Positions 47,633 through 60,620 of a DNA stretch of 64,000 nt are shown here, piece by piece; the stretch's first letter is position 1; the number at the start of each line of letters is the position of its first letter. The position numbers were made by a program, and so were the translations under genes. The stretch spans positions 39,024,152 through 39,088,151 of the forward strand of contig CM075775.1 of assembly GCA_037974665.1 (NCBI GenBank), written 5' to 3'. The DNA is from Ehretia macrophylla. Its lineage: Eukaryota > Streptophyta > Magnoliopsida > Boraginales > Ehretiaceae. Below the pieces are notes generated by a model that was not told where the DNA came from, ran no database searches, and was given only the letters and a program-made list of their open reading frames with translations.

Positions 47633-48597
47633 TCGATTTGCGGGCCCAGTCTCTACGTGAGGCAAAGTTGTCTTTCTCAAGGTACCGTGGCATTCGGTAA
47701 TAGAAATGTGATGGATTATGCTGTCGTCCTTTTCGCAGCTTACAACGTATGATTCGGGACGAAAAAATTACGCAGAAGAAGAAATGTGTCCCAAAACTAA
47801 TGAAAACGTTTGATTTAGGGCTCAAAAAATAGGCGCAGCTGAGCAAGCTTACAGCCCTCGTCGTAGAGCTCTCGGAGAGCTTTCCAACAGTATGTTGTGC
47901 GCCGCGTAATTCCTTACGGATCAAAAGATATGGGCACGGGCGCAACAGAGATTTGGTCCTAAGCCCCACGCCCTCGGTTTGTGGGCCCAACCTCGACGTG
48001 AAGCGAAGTTGTCTTGCCCTAGGTGACGTGGGATTCGGTAATAGAAATGTGAGGGGTTAGGTTGTCGACCTTTTCTTAGCTCACGACGTACGATCTCGGA
48101 TGAAACAACACCGCAAAAGATGAAAAGTGTCCCAAAACTAATTAAAATGTTGGATTTTGGTCTCCAAAATAGGCACAACCGAGTAGGCTTGCTGCCCCGT
48201 CGTAGAGCTCTCGGAGAGATTTCCAACGGTAAGATGTGCGCTGCATAATTCCTTACGGATCAAAAGTTATGGGCACTTGAGCAACGGAGACCAGGTCCCA
48301 AGCCCTACGGCCTCGGTTTGCGGGCCTAGCCTCTATGTGAAGCGTAGTTGTGTTGCCCAAGGTGACGTGGGATTCGGTAATAGAAATATGAGGGATTAGG
48401 TTGTCATCCTTTTCGTGCCTCACGACGTACTATCCGGGATGGTAAAACAGTGCAAAAGAAGAAAAGTGTCCCAAAACTGATGAAAACGTTTGATTTTGGA
48501 CTCTGAAATAGGTGCAGTGGAGTAGGCTTGTTGCCCCAGTCGTAGAGATCTTGAAGAAATTTCCAACGGTATGCTGTGCGCCGCGTAATTCCTTACG

Positions 48598-49345
48598 GAT
48601 CAGAAGTTATGGGCATTGGAGCAACGGAGACTTGGTCCCAAGCCTCATGGCCTCGGTTTGTGAGCCCAGCCTCAACGTGAGGCGAAGTTGTCTTCCCCAA
48701 GGCGCCGTGGCATTCGGTAATAGAAATGTGATGGATTAGGTTGTCGTCCTTTTTGCGGCTGACGACGTACGATGCAGGATGGAAAAACAGCGCAAAAGAA
48801 GAAATGTTTCCAGAAATTGATGAAAACATTCGATTTTGGGCTCTGAAATTAGGCGCAGCCGAGCAGGATTGCTGCCTCCGTCGTAGAGCTCTCGGAGAGC
48901 TTTCCAACGGTATGCTATGCGCCGCGTAGCTCTTTACAAATCAAAAGTTATGGGCACCGGAGCGACGGAAACCTGGTCCCAAGCCCCACGCCCTCGTTTC
49001 GCAGGCTCAGCCTCTACGTGAAGCGAAGTTGTCTTGCCCAAGGTACCGTGGCATTCGGTAATAGAAATGTGATGGATTAGGTTGTCATCTTTTTCGCGGC
49101 TCACGACATACGATCCAGAATGAAAAAATAACGCAGAAGAAGAAAAGTGTCCCGAAACTGATGAAAACATTCGATTTTGGGCTCCGAAATAGGCGTAGCC
49201 AAGCAGGCTTGCTGCCCCCGTCATAGAGCTCTCGGAGAGATTTCCAACGGTATGCTGTGCGCCGCGTAATTCCTTGCTGATTAGAATTTATGGGCCTCGG
49301 AGCGATGGAGACCTAGTCCCAAGCCCAACGGCCTCGGTTTGCGGG
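48598..49345. repeat. distant copy of part of the four-monomer unit
   Basis: Two monomers and the start of a third match 61301-62048 at a constant offset of 12703 bp. Shared rare variants are TCTTCCCCAAGGCGCCG (48691), CCTCGTTTCGCAGGCTCAGCC (48992, in parts), AATAACGCAGAAG, CCTTGCTGATTAGAA and CCCAACGGCC. Similarity is high but not complete. Confidence 0.85.
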
Positions 49346-50435
49346 CTAAGCCTCAATGTCTGGCAAAGTTATCTTGCTCAAGGTGCCGTGGCATTTGGTA
49401 ATTGAAATGTGATGGATTAGGTTGTCGTCCTTTTTGCGGATCACGACGCACAATCCGGGACGAAAAAATAGCGCAAAATAAGAAAAGTGGCCAAAACTGA
49501 TGAAAATGTTCGATTTTAGGTTTCAAAAATAGGCGCAGTCGAGCAGGATTGCTACCCCCGTAGTAGAGCTCCTGGAGAGCTTTTCAACGGTATGTTGTGC
49601 GCCGCGTAACTCCTTATGTATCAAAAGTTATGGGCACCAGAGTGACGAAGACGTAGTCCCAAGCCCCACGCAGTCGGTTTGCAGGCCCAACCTCTACGTG
49701 AAGTGAAGTTGTCTTGCCCAAGGTGCCATGGCATTCAGTAATAGAAATATGATGGATTAGGTTGTTGTCCTTTTCGCTGCTCACGACATACGATCTAGGA
49801 TGAAAAAATAGCGCAGAAGAAGAAAAGTGTCCCAAAATTGATGAAAACGTTCAATTTTGGGCTCCGAAACAGGCACAGCCGAGCAGGCTTGCTACCCCCA
49901 TCGTAGAGCTCTCGCAGAGATTTCCAACGGTATGCTGTACACCGCGTAATTCCTTATGGATCAGAAGTTAAAGCACTAGAGCGACGGAGACCTTGTCCCA
50001 AGCCCCACGTCCTCGGTTTGCGAGCCCAGCCTCTATGTGAGGCGAAGTTGTCTTGCCCAAGTTGTCATGGGATTCGGTAATAGAAATGTGATGGATTAGG
50101 TTGTTGTCCATTTCGTGGCTCACAACGTACGATCCGGGACAAAAAAAATAGAGCATAAGAAGAAAAATGTCCCGATACTGATGAAAATGTTCGATTTTGG
50201 GCTTCAAAAATAGGTGCAGCCTGGTAGGCTTATTACCCGCATCGTAGAGCTCTCGGATAGCTTTTCAACGGTATGTTGTGTGCCGCGTAACTCCTTACGG
50301 ATCAAAAGTTATAGGCACCAGAGCGACGGAGAGCGGGTCCCAAGCCCCACACACTCGGTTTGCATGCCCAACCTCTACGTGAGACGAAGTTGTCTTTCCC
50401 AAGGTGACGTGGCATTCGATAATAGAAATGTGATG

Positions 50436-50446
50436 GATTAGGGAAG
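50436..50446. repeat. monomer with ~37-bp deletion
   Basis: GATGGATTAGG joins GAAGGAAAAACAGCG, removing the TTGTCGTCC ... GATCCGG stretch. GG is shared at the junction. Confidence 0.82.
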
Positions 50447-52034
50447 GAAAAACAGCGTAGAACAAAAATATGTATCAAAATTGATGAAAACGTTCAATTT
50501 TGGACTTCAAAAATAGGCGCAGCTGAGTAGGCTTGTTGCCCCTGTCGTAGAGATCTCGGAGAGCTTTCCAACGGTATGCTGTGCACCGTGTAACTCCTTA
50601 TGGATCAAAAGTTATGGGCACCGGAGCGATAGAGATCTAGTCCCAAGCCCCAAGCCCTCGGTTTGCGGGCCCAGCCTCTACGTGAAGCGAAGTTGTCTTG
50701 TCCAAGGTACCGTGTGATTTGGGAATAGAAATATGATGGATTAGGTTGGCGTTCTTTTCATAGCTCACGATGTACGATCCGGGACGAAAAATAGCGTAGA
50801 GGAAGAAAAGTATCCCGAAACTAATGAAAACGTTCGATTTAGGGCTCCGAAAACAGGCGCAGCCGAGCGAGCTTGTTGCCCCCATCGTAGAGCTCTCGAA
50901 AAGCTTTCCAACAGTATGTTGTACGCTGCGTAACTGCTTACAGATTAAAAGTTATGGGCACCCAAGGGACGGAGACCTGGTCACAAGCCCCACGCCCTCG
51001 GTTTGCGGGCCCAGCCTTTATGTGAAGCGAAATTGTCTTGCCCCAGGTGACGTGGGATTCGGTAATAAAAATGTGAGGGATTAGGTTGTCGTCCTTTTCG
51101 CGGCTCACGACGTTTGATCCGGGATGAAAAAGCAGCGCAGAAGAAGAAAAGTGTCCCGAAATTGATGAAAACGTTCGATTTTGGGCTCCAAAATAGGCGC
51201 AGCCGAGCAGGCTTGCTACCCTCGTCGTAGAGCTCTCAGAGAGATTTCCACAGTAGGTTGTGCGCCACGTAATTCCTTACGGATCAGATGTTAAAGCACC
51301 GGAGCGACGGAGACCTGGTCCCAAGCCCCACACCCTCGGTTTGCGGGCCCAGCCTCTACGTGAAGTTTAGTTATGTTGCCCAAGGTGATGTGGGATTCGG
51401 TAATAGAAATGTGATGGATTAGGTTGTTGTCCTTTTCACTACTCACGACGTACGATTCGGGACAGAAAAATAGTGTAAAAGAAGAAAAGTGTCCCAAAAC
51501 TGATGAAAATATTCGATTTTAGGCTACGAAATAGGTGCATCCGAGCAAACTTGCTGCCCCCGTCGTAGAGCTCTCAAAGTGATTTCTAACGGTATGTTGT
51601 GCGCCACGTAATTCTTTGCGGATCAAACGTTATGGGTACCAGAGCGACGGAGACCTGATCCCAAGCCCCACGCCCTCGGTTTTGGGGCCTACCTTCTACG
51701 AGAGGCGAAGTTGTCTTGCACAATGTGCCATGGCATTCAATAATAGAAAAGTGATGGATTAGGTTGTCGTCCTTTTTGTGGCTCACGACGTACGATCCGG
51801 GATGAAAAAACAGAGAAAAAAAAGAAAAGTGTCTCGAAACTGATGAAAACATTCGATTTTGGACTCTGAAAATAGGCGCAGCTGAGCGGGATTGCTACCC
51901 TCGTTGTAGAGCTCTCAGAGAGCTTTCCATCGGTATGCTGTGCGCCGTGTAACTCTTTACAGATCAAAAGTTATGGCCACCGGAGCGTCGGAAACCTAGT
52001 CGTAAGCCCTATGCCCTCGGTTTGCATGCCCATT

Positions 52035-52046
52035 CTCTACGTTCGA
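52035..52046. repeat. monomer with ~151-bp deletion at ACGT repeat
   Basis: TCTCTACGTTCGATTTTGG joins the ACGT of CTCTACGTGAGG to that of AACGTTCG; one ACGT (52039-52042) remains. Confidence 0.88.
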
Positions 52047-52175
52047 TTTTGGGCTCCGAAACAAGCGTAGCCAAGCATGCTTGCTGCCCTCGTCGTAGAG
52101 CTCTCGGAGAGATTTCTAACGGTATGCTGCGCGCCACGTAATTCCTTGCGGATTAGAAGTTATGGGCACCGGAGT

Positions 52176-52322
52176 GACGGAGACCTGGTCCCAAGCCCCA
52201 CAACCTCGGTTTGCGGGCCAAGCCTCAACGTGAAGCGAAGTTATCTTGCCCAAGGTGACGTGGCATTCAGTAATAGAAATGTGATGGATTAGGTTGTCGC
52301 CCTTTTTCGGATCACAACGTAC
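52176..52322. repeat. 147-bp block identical to 36118-36264
   Basis: Partner of the block in array 4, offset 16058 bp. On its left the monomer is of the GATTAGAAG subfamily, which the partner is not, so only this internal block is shared. Confidence 0.9.
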
Positions 52323-55300
52323 AATCCTGGACGAAAAAATAGCGTAAAAGAATAAAAGTGTCCTGAAACTGAAGAAAACGTTCGATTATGGGTTCCGAAA
52401 ATAGGTGCAGCCGAGCGGGATTGCAGGCCCCGTCGTAGAGCACTCGGAGAGCTTTCCAACGGTTTGCTGTGCACTGCGTAACTCGTTACGGATCAAAAGT
52501 TATGGGCGCCAGTAGACGGAGACGTGGTCCAAAGCCCTACGCCCTCGGTTTGCTGGCCCAACCTCTACGTGAAGCGAAATTCTCTTACTGAAGGTAACGT
52601 GGGATTCGGTAATAGAAATGTGATGGATTAGGTTGTCGTCCTTTTCGCTGCTCACGACATACGATCCAGGACGAAAAAACAGCGCATAAGAAGAAAAGTG
52701 TCCCGAAATTGATGAAAACGTTCGATTTTGGGCTCCGAAACAAGTGCAACCGAGCAGGCTTGCTACCCCCGTCGTAGAGCTCTCAGATAGATTTCCAACG
52801 GTATGCTGTGCACCGCGTAATTCCTTATGGATCAGATGTTAAAGCACCGGAGCGACGGAGACCTGGTTACAAGCCCCATGCCCTCGGTTTCTGGGCCCAG
52901 CCTCCATGTTAGGCGAAGTTGTCTTGCCCAAGGTGTCGTGGGATTCGGTAATAGAAATGTGATGGATTAGGTTGTTGTCCTTTACGTGGCTCACGATGTA
53001 CAATCCGTGACGGAAAAACACCGTAAAAGAAGAAAAGTGTCCCAAAACTGATGAAAACGTTCAATTTTTGGCTCTTGAAAATAATTGCAGCCTAGCAAGC
53101 TTGTTACCCCCATCGTAGAGCTCTTAGAGAGCTTTCCAACGGTATCCCGTGAGCCACGTAACTGCTTACGGATCAAAAGTTATGGGCACCGGAGCGACGG
53201 AGACCTGGTCCCAAGCCCCATGCACTCGGTTTGTATGTCTAGCCTGTACGTGAGACGAAGTTGTCTTGCCCAAGGTGTCGTGGCATTTGATAATAAAAAT
53301 GTGATGGATTAGGTTGTCGTCCTTTTTGCGGCTCACGACGTACGATCCGGGACAGAAAAACAGCGCAGAAGAAGAAAAATATCCCGAAACTGATGAAAAC
53401 GTTCGATTTAGGGCTCTGAAAATAGGTACAGCCGATCGAGCTTGCTGCCGCCGTCGTAGAGCTCTCGGAGAGCTTTCCAATGGTATTCTGTACGACGCGT
53501 AACTCTTTACGGATCAAAAGTTATGGGCACTGGAGAGACGGAGATCTGGTCCCAAGCCCCACACCCTCGGTTTACGGGCCCAGCCTCTATGTAAAGCGAA
53601 GTTGTCTTGCCCAAGGAGACGTGGCATTCGGTAATTGAAATGTGATGAATCAGGTTGTCGTCCTTTTCGCAGCTCACGACATACAATCCGGGATGAAAAA
53701 ATAATGCAAAAGTAGAAAAGTGTCCCGAAACTGATGAAAACGTTCGATTTTGGGCTCCGAAACAAGCGTAGCCAAGCATGCTTGCTGCCCCGTCGTAGAG
53801 CTCTCAGAGAGATTTCCAACAGTAAGCTGTGCGCCGCGTAATTCCTTACGGATCAGAAGTTATGGGCACCGTAGTGACGGAGACTAGGTCCCAAGCCCAA
53901 CGGCCTCGGTTTGCGGGCCCAGCCTCTACATGAAGTGTAGTTATGTTGCTCAAGGTGAAGTGGGATTCGGTAATAGAAATGTAAGGGATTAGGTTGTCGT
54001 CCTTTTCGCGGCTCACGACGTACTATCCGGGATAAAAAAAACAGTGCAAAAGAAGAAAAGTGTCCCGAAACTGATGAAAATGTTCGATTTTAGGCTTTGA
54101 AATAGGCGCAGCCGAACAGACTTGCTGGCCCCGTCGTAGAGCTCTCGAAGAGATTTCTAACGATATGCTGTGCGCCACGTAATTCCTTGCGGATCAGAAG
54201 TTATGGGCACCAGAGCGACGGAGACCTGGTCCCAAGCCCCACGGCTTCGGTTTGCGGCCCAGCCTCGACGTGAGGCGAAGTTATCTTGCCCAAAGTTACA
54301 TGGCATTCGGTAATAGAAATCTGATGGATTAGGTTGTCGTCATTTTTGCAGCTCAGGACGTACGATCCGTGATGAAAAAATAGAGCAAAAGAAGAAAAGT
54401 GTCCTGAAACTGATGAAAACATTTGATTTTGGGCTCTGAAAATATTCGCATCTGAGCGGGATTGCTTCCCCCATCATAAAGCTCTCAGAGAGCTTTCCAA
54501 CGGTATGCTGTGCACCGTGCAACTCTTTACAGATCAAAAGTTATGGGCACCAGAGCGACGGAGACCTGGTCCTAAGCCCTATGCCCTAGGTTTGCGGGCC
54601 TAGCCTCTACATGAAGCGAAGTTGTCTTGCCCAAGGTGCCGTGGCATTCGGTAATAGAAATGTGATGGATTAGGTTGTTGTCCTTTTCGCGGCTCATGAC
54701 ATACGATCCGGGATGAAAAAACAAAGCAAAACAAGAAAAGTGTCCCAAAACTGATGAAAACATTCGATTCTGGGCTTCGAAACAAGCGTAGCCAAGCATG
54801 CTTGTTACCCCCGTCGTAGAACTCTCGGAGAGATTTCCAACGGTATGCTGTGCGCCACGTAATTTTTCACGGATCAGAAGTTATGGGCACTGTAGCGACG
54901 GAGACCTGGTTCCAAGCCCTACGACCTCGGTTTGCGGGACAAGCCTCAACGTGAGGTGAAGTTATCTTGCCCAAGGTGTCGTGGCATTCGGTAATAGAAA
55001 TGTGATGGTTTAGATTGTCGTCCTTTTTACGAATCACGACGTACGATCCGGAATGAAAAAATAGCGCAAAATAAGAAAAGTGTCCTAAAACTGATGAAAA
55101 TGTTTGATTTTGGGTTCCAAAAATAGGCGCAGCCGAGCAGGATTGCTGCCCCCGTCGTAGAGCTCTCGGAGAGCTTTCCAATGGTATGTTGTGCGCAGCA
55201 TAATTCCTTACGGATCAAAAGTTATGGGCACCGGAGCGACAGAGACGTGGTACTATGCCCCACGCCCTCGGTTTGCAAACCCAGCCTCTACATGAATCGA

Positions 55301-56516
55301 AGTTGTCTTGCCCAAGGTGTCGTGGATTCGGTAATAGAAATATGATGGATTAGGTTGTTGCCCTTTTCGTGGCTCACGACGTACGATCCGGGACCCAAAA
55401 ACAACACATAAGAAGAAAAGTGTCCCAAAACTGATGAAAACGTTCAATTTTTGGCTCCGAAAATAATTACAGCATAGCAGGCTTGTTAACCCCATCGTAG
55501 AGCTCTCGGAGAGCTTTCCAACGGTATCCTATGCGCCGCGTAACTGCTTACGGATCAAAAGTTATGGGCACCGGAGCGACGGAGACTTTGTCCCAAGCCC
55601 CACGCACTCAGTTTGCATGCCCAGCTTGTACGTGAGGGGAAGTTGACTTGCCCAAAGTGCTGTAGCATTCGGTAATAGAAATGTGATGGATTAGGTTGTC
55701 TTCCTTTTTGCGGCTCACGACGTACGATCAGGGAAGGAAAAACAGCGCAGAAGAAAAAAATGTACCAAAATTAATGAAAACGTTTGATTTTGGGCTCTGA
55801 AAGCAGCCGCAGCTTAGCAGGCTTGCTGCCCCCATCTAAGAGCTCTCAAAGTGCTTTCTAACGGTATGCTGTGCACCACGTAAATCCTTACGGATCAAAA
55901 GTTATGGGCACCAGAGCGACGAAGACCTGGTCCCAAGCCCCACGACCTCAGTTTGCGGGTCGAGCCTCTACGTGAAGCGAAGTTGTCTTGCCCAAGGTGC
56001 CGTGGCATTCGTTAATAGAAATGTGATGGATTAGGTTGTCGTCCTTTTTGCTGCTCACGACATACGATCCAGGACGAAAAAACAGCGCAGAAGAAGAAAA
56101 GTGTCCCGAAATTGATGAAAACGTTCGATTTTGGGCTCCAAAATAGGTGCAGCCGAGCAGGTTTGCTACCCTCGTCGTAGAGCTCTCAGAGATATTTCCA
56201 CAGTAGGTTGTGCGCCGCGTAATTCCGATGTTAAAATACCGGAGCAACGGAGACTTGGTCCCAAACCCCACGCCCTCGATTCGTGGGCCCAGCCTCTACG
56301 TTAGGCAAAGTTGTCTTGCCCAAGGTGTCATGGGATTCGGTAATAGAAATGTGATGGATTAGGTTGTTGTCCTTTTCGCGGCTCACGACGTACGATCCGG
56401 GACGGAAAAACAGCACAGAAGAAGAAAAATGTCCAAAAACTGATGAAAACGTTCAATTTTTGGCTCCGAAAATAATTGCAGCCTAGCAGGCTTGTTACCC
56501 CCATCGTAGAGCTCTC

Positions 56517-56830
56517 GAAGAGCTTTACATTGGTATCCTGTGCGCCGCATAACTGCTTACGAATCAAAAGTTATGGGCACCGGAGCGACGGAGACCTGGT
56601 CCCAAGCCCCACGTGCTTTGTTTACATGCCCAGCATGTACGTGAGGCGAAGTTGTCTTGCCCAAGGTGCCGTGAAGAGCTTTCCATTGGTATCCTGTGCG
56701 CCGCGTAACTGCTTAAGGATCAAAAGTTATGGGCACCGGAGCGACGGAGACCTGATCCCAAGCCCCACGCACTCAGTTTGCATCCCCAGCCAGTCCGCGA
56801 GGCGAAGTTGTCTTGTCTAAGGTGCCGTGG
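56517..56830. repeat. 157-bp short-period direct repeat (half-monomer)
   Basis: GAAGAGCTTT.CATTGGTATCC begins at 56517 and again at 56673, with GGATCAAAAG motifs about 157 bp apart. GGTGCCGTG joins AAGAGCTTTCC near 56679, dropping about 184 bp. The second copy continues into a normal monomer. Confidence 0.85.
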
Positions 56831-58297
56831 CATTCGGTAATAGAAATGTGATGGATTAGGTTGTCGTTCTTTTCGCGTCTCACGACGTACGATCAGGGAA
56901 GGAAAAACAGTGGAGAAGAAAAAAATGTCCCAAAATTAATGAAAACATTTGATTTTAAGCTCTGAAAACAGCCGCAGCTGAGCAGGCTTGCTGCCCCCAT
57001 CGTAGAGCTCGCGAAGCACTTTCCAACAGTATGCTTTGCACCGTGTAACTCCTTACGGATCAAAAGTTATGGGCACCGAAGCGACGGAGACCTGGTCTCA
57101 AGCCCCACGGCCTCGGTTTGCGGGTCCAGCCTCTGCATGAAGCGAAGTTGTCTTGCCTAAGGTGACGTGAGATTCGGTAATAGAAATGTGATGAATTAGG
57201 TTGTCGTCCTTTTTGCGGCTCACGACATACGATCCGGGGCGGAAAAACAGTGCAGAAGAAGAAAAGTGTCCCGAAACTGATGAAAATGTTAGATTTAGGG
57301 CTCCGAAAACTGGCACAGCCAAGCAAGCTTGCTGCCCCCGTCATAGAGCTCTTGGAAAGCTTTCCAACGATATGTTGTGCGCCACGTAACTCCTTACGGA
57401 TCAAAAGTTATGGGCACCAGGGCGACGGAGACCAGGTCCCAAGCCCCACGCCCTCGATTTGCAGGCCCAGCCACTATGTGAACCGAAGTTGTCTTGCCCT
57501 AGGTGACGTGTGATTCGGTAATAGAAATGTGAGGGATCAGGTTATCGTCCTTTACGCGGCTCACGACGTACAATCCGGGACGAAAAAACACCGCAAAAGA
57601 AGAAAAATGTCCCGAAACTGATAAATATGTTTGATTTTGGGCTCCGAAACATGCGCAGTTGAGAAGGCATACTGCCCTCGTCGTAGAGCTCTTGGAGAGA
57701 TTTCCAACGGTATGCTGTGCACCGCGAAACTCTTTACAGATCAAAAGTTATGGGCACCAGAGCAAAGGAGACATGGTCCCGAGCCCCATGCCCTCGGTTT
57801 GCAGGCCCAGCCACTACGTGAGGCGAAGTGGTCTTGCCCAAGGTGCAGTGGGATTCGGTAATAGAAATGTGATGGATTAGGTTGTCGTCCTTTTCGCGGC
57901 TCACGACACACGATCCGGGATGGAAAGACAGCGCAAAAGAAGAAAAGTGTCCCAAAACTGACGAAAATGTTCGATTTTGGGCTCCGAATATTGGCACAGA
58001 TGAGCAGGCTTGCTACCCCTATCGTAGAGCTCTCGGAGAGCTTTTCAACGATATGCTGTTCACCACGTAACTCCTTACGGATCAAAAGTTATGGGCACCC
58101 GAGCGACGGAGACCTGGTCCTAAGCCCTACGCCCTCGCTTTGCGGGCCCAGCCTCTACGTCTGGTGAATTTTTCTTGCCCAAGGTGCTGTGGGATTCAGC
58201 AATAGAAATGTGATGGATTAGGTTGTCGTTCTTTTCGCGGCTCACGACGTACGATCCGGGATGAAAAAACAGCGCAGATGAAGAAAAGTGTACCAAA

Positions 58298-58310
58298 ACT
58301 GATGAAATAG
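58298..58310. repeat. monomer with ~23-bp deletion
   Basis: CTGATGAAATAGGTGCACC joins GATGAAA to ATAGG, losing the GTTCGATTTTGGGCTCC box. GAAA is repeated at both deletion ends. Confidence 0.85.
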
Positions 58311-59974
58311 GTGCACCGTAACAGGCTTGTTGCCCCCATCGTAGAGCTCTCGGAGAGCTTTCAAACGGTATGTTGTGCGCCGTGTAACTCCTTTTGGATC
58401 AAAAGTAATGGGCACCAGAGCAAAGGAGACTTGGTCCTAAGCCCCACGCCCTCGGTTTGCAGGCCCAGCTTCTACGTGAGGTGAAGTGGTCTTGCCGAAG
58501 GTGCAGTGGGATTCGGTAATAGAAATATGATGGATTAGGTTGTCGTCCTTTTCGGGGCTCACGACATACGATTCGGGACCGAAAAACAGCGAAGAAGAAG
58601 AAAAGTGTCCCGAAATTGATGAACACGTTCGATTTTGGGCTCCAAAAATAGGCGCAACTGAGCAAGCTTGTTGCCCCTGTCGTAGAGCTCTCAGAGAGCT
58701 TTTCAACGGTATGCTGTGCATCGCGTAACTCCTTACGGATCAAAAGTTATGGGCACCAGAGCGACGGAGACCTAGTCCCAAGCCCACGCCCATGGTTTGC
58801 GGGCACAACCTCTACGTGAGGTGAAGTTGTCTTGCCCAAGGTGCAGTGGGATTTGGTAATAGAAATGTGATTGATTAGGTTGTCGCCCTTTTCGCGGCTC
58901 ACGACACACGATCCGGGATAGAAAAACAGCGTAGAAGAAGAAAAGTATCCCGAAACTGATGAAAAGGTTCGATTTTGGGCTCCAAAAATAGGCGGAGCTG
59001 AGCAAGCTTGCTGCCACGTCGTAGAGCCCTCGGAGAGCTTTCCAACGGTATGCTATGCTTCGTGTAACTCCTTACGGATCAAAAGTTATGGGCACCCGAG
59101 CAACAGGGACCTGGTCCCAAGCCCCACTCCCACGGTTTGCGGGCCCAGCCTCTACGTCAGGCGAAGTTGTCTTGCCCAAGTTGACATGGGATTCGGTAAT
59201 AGAAATGTGATGGATTAGGTTGTCGTCCTTTTCGCGGCTCACGACGTACGATCTGGGATGGAAAAACAGCGCAAAAGAAGAAAAGTGTCCCAAAACTAAT
59301 GAAAATGTTCAAATTTGGTCTCTGAAAACAGGTGCAGCTAAGCAAGCTTGTTGCCCCCGTCGTAGAGCTCTTGGAGAGATTTCGAATGGTATGTTATGCG
59401 TCGCTTAACTCCTTACGAATCAAAAGTTATGGGCACCGGAGCGACGGAGACATGGTCCTAAGCCCCACGGCCCCGGTTTGCGGGCCCAACCTCTACGTGA
59501 GGCGAAGTTGTCTTGCCTAAGGTGCTGGGGCATTCGGTAATAGAAATGTGATGGATTAGGTTGTCGTCCTTTTCGCGACTCATGACATACGAACCGGGAT
59601 GAAAAAACAGCGCAAAAGAAGAAAAGTGTCTCAAAACTGTTGAAAACGTTCAGTTTTGGGCTCCAAAAATAGGCGCAGCTGAGGGGAATTGCTGCCCCCG
59701 TAGTAGAGCTCTCGGAGAGATTTTCGACGGTATGCTGTGCGCCCCGTAATTCCTCACAGAACAAAGGTTATGGGCACCGAAGTGCGAAGACCAGGTCCCA
59801 AGCCCCACGCCCTCGGTTTGCGGGCCCAGCCTCTACGTTAGGCGAAGTTGTCTTGCCCAAGGTGCCGTGGGATTCGGTAATAGAAATGTGATGGATTAGG
59901 TTGTCGTCCTTTTCGTGGCTCACGATGTACGATCCGGGACGAAAAAATAGCGAAAAAGAAGATAAATGTCCTTA

Positions 59975-59994
59975 AACTGATGAACTCCACGCCC
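59975..59994. repeat. half-monomer deletion junction, instance 3
   Basis: CTGATGAA joins CTCCACGCCCTCGG. Upstream GAAGATAAATGTCC and downstream GTGAGGCAAAG and GGTGTCGTGGCATT variants agree with instance 1, 17.9 kb away. Confidence 0.9.
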
Positions 59995-60620
59995 TCGGTT
60001 TGAGGGCCCAGCCTCTACGTGAGGCAAAGTTGTCTTGCCCAAGGTGTCGTGGCATTCGGTAATAGAAATGTGATGGATTATGTTGTCGTATTTTTTGTGG
60101 CTCACGACGTACGATCCGGGACGGAAAAATAGCGCAGAAGATGAAAAATGTCCCAAAACTAATGAAAACGTTCGATTTAGGGCTCCAAAAATAGGCGCAG
60201 CCAAGCTAGCTTGCTACCCTCGTCGTAGAGCTCTTGGAGAGCCTTCCAACGGTATGCTGTGCGCCACGTAACTCCTTACAAATCAAAAGTTAAGGGCACC
60301 GGAGCGACGGAGATCTGGTCCCAAGCCCCACGCCCTCGATTTATGGGCCAAGCCTCTACGTGAAGCGAAGTTGTCTTGCCTAAGGTGACGTGGGATTTGG
60401 TAATCGAAATGTGGGGGATTAGATTGTGGTCCTTTTTGCGGCTCACGATGTATGATCCGGGATGAAAAATCAGCGTAAAATAAGAAAAGTGACCCGAAAC
60501 TGACGAAAATGTTCAATTTTGGGCTCCGAAATAGACGCAGCCGAGCAGGCTTGCTGCCCCCGTCGTAGAGCTCTCGGAGAGATTTCCAACGGTAAGCTGT
60601 GCACTGCGTAATTCCTTACG

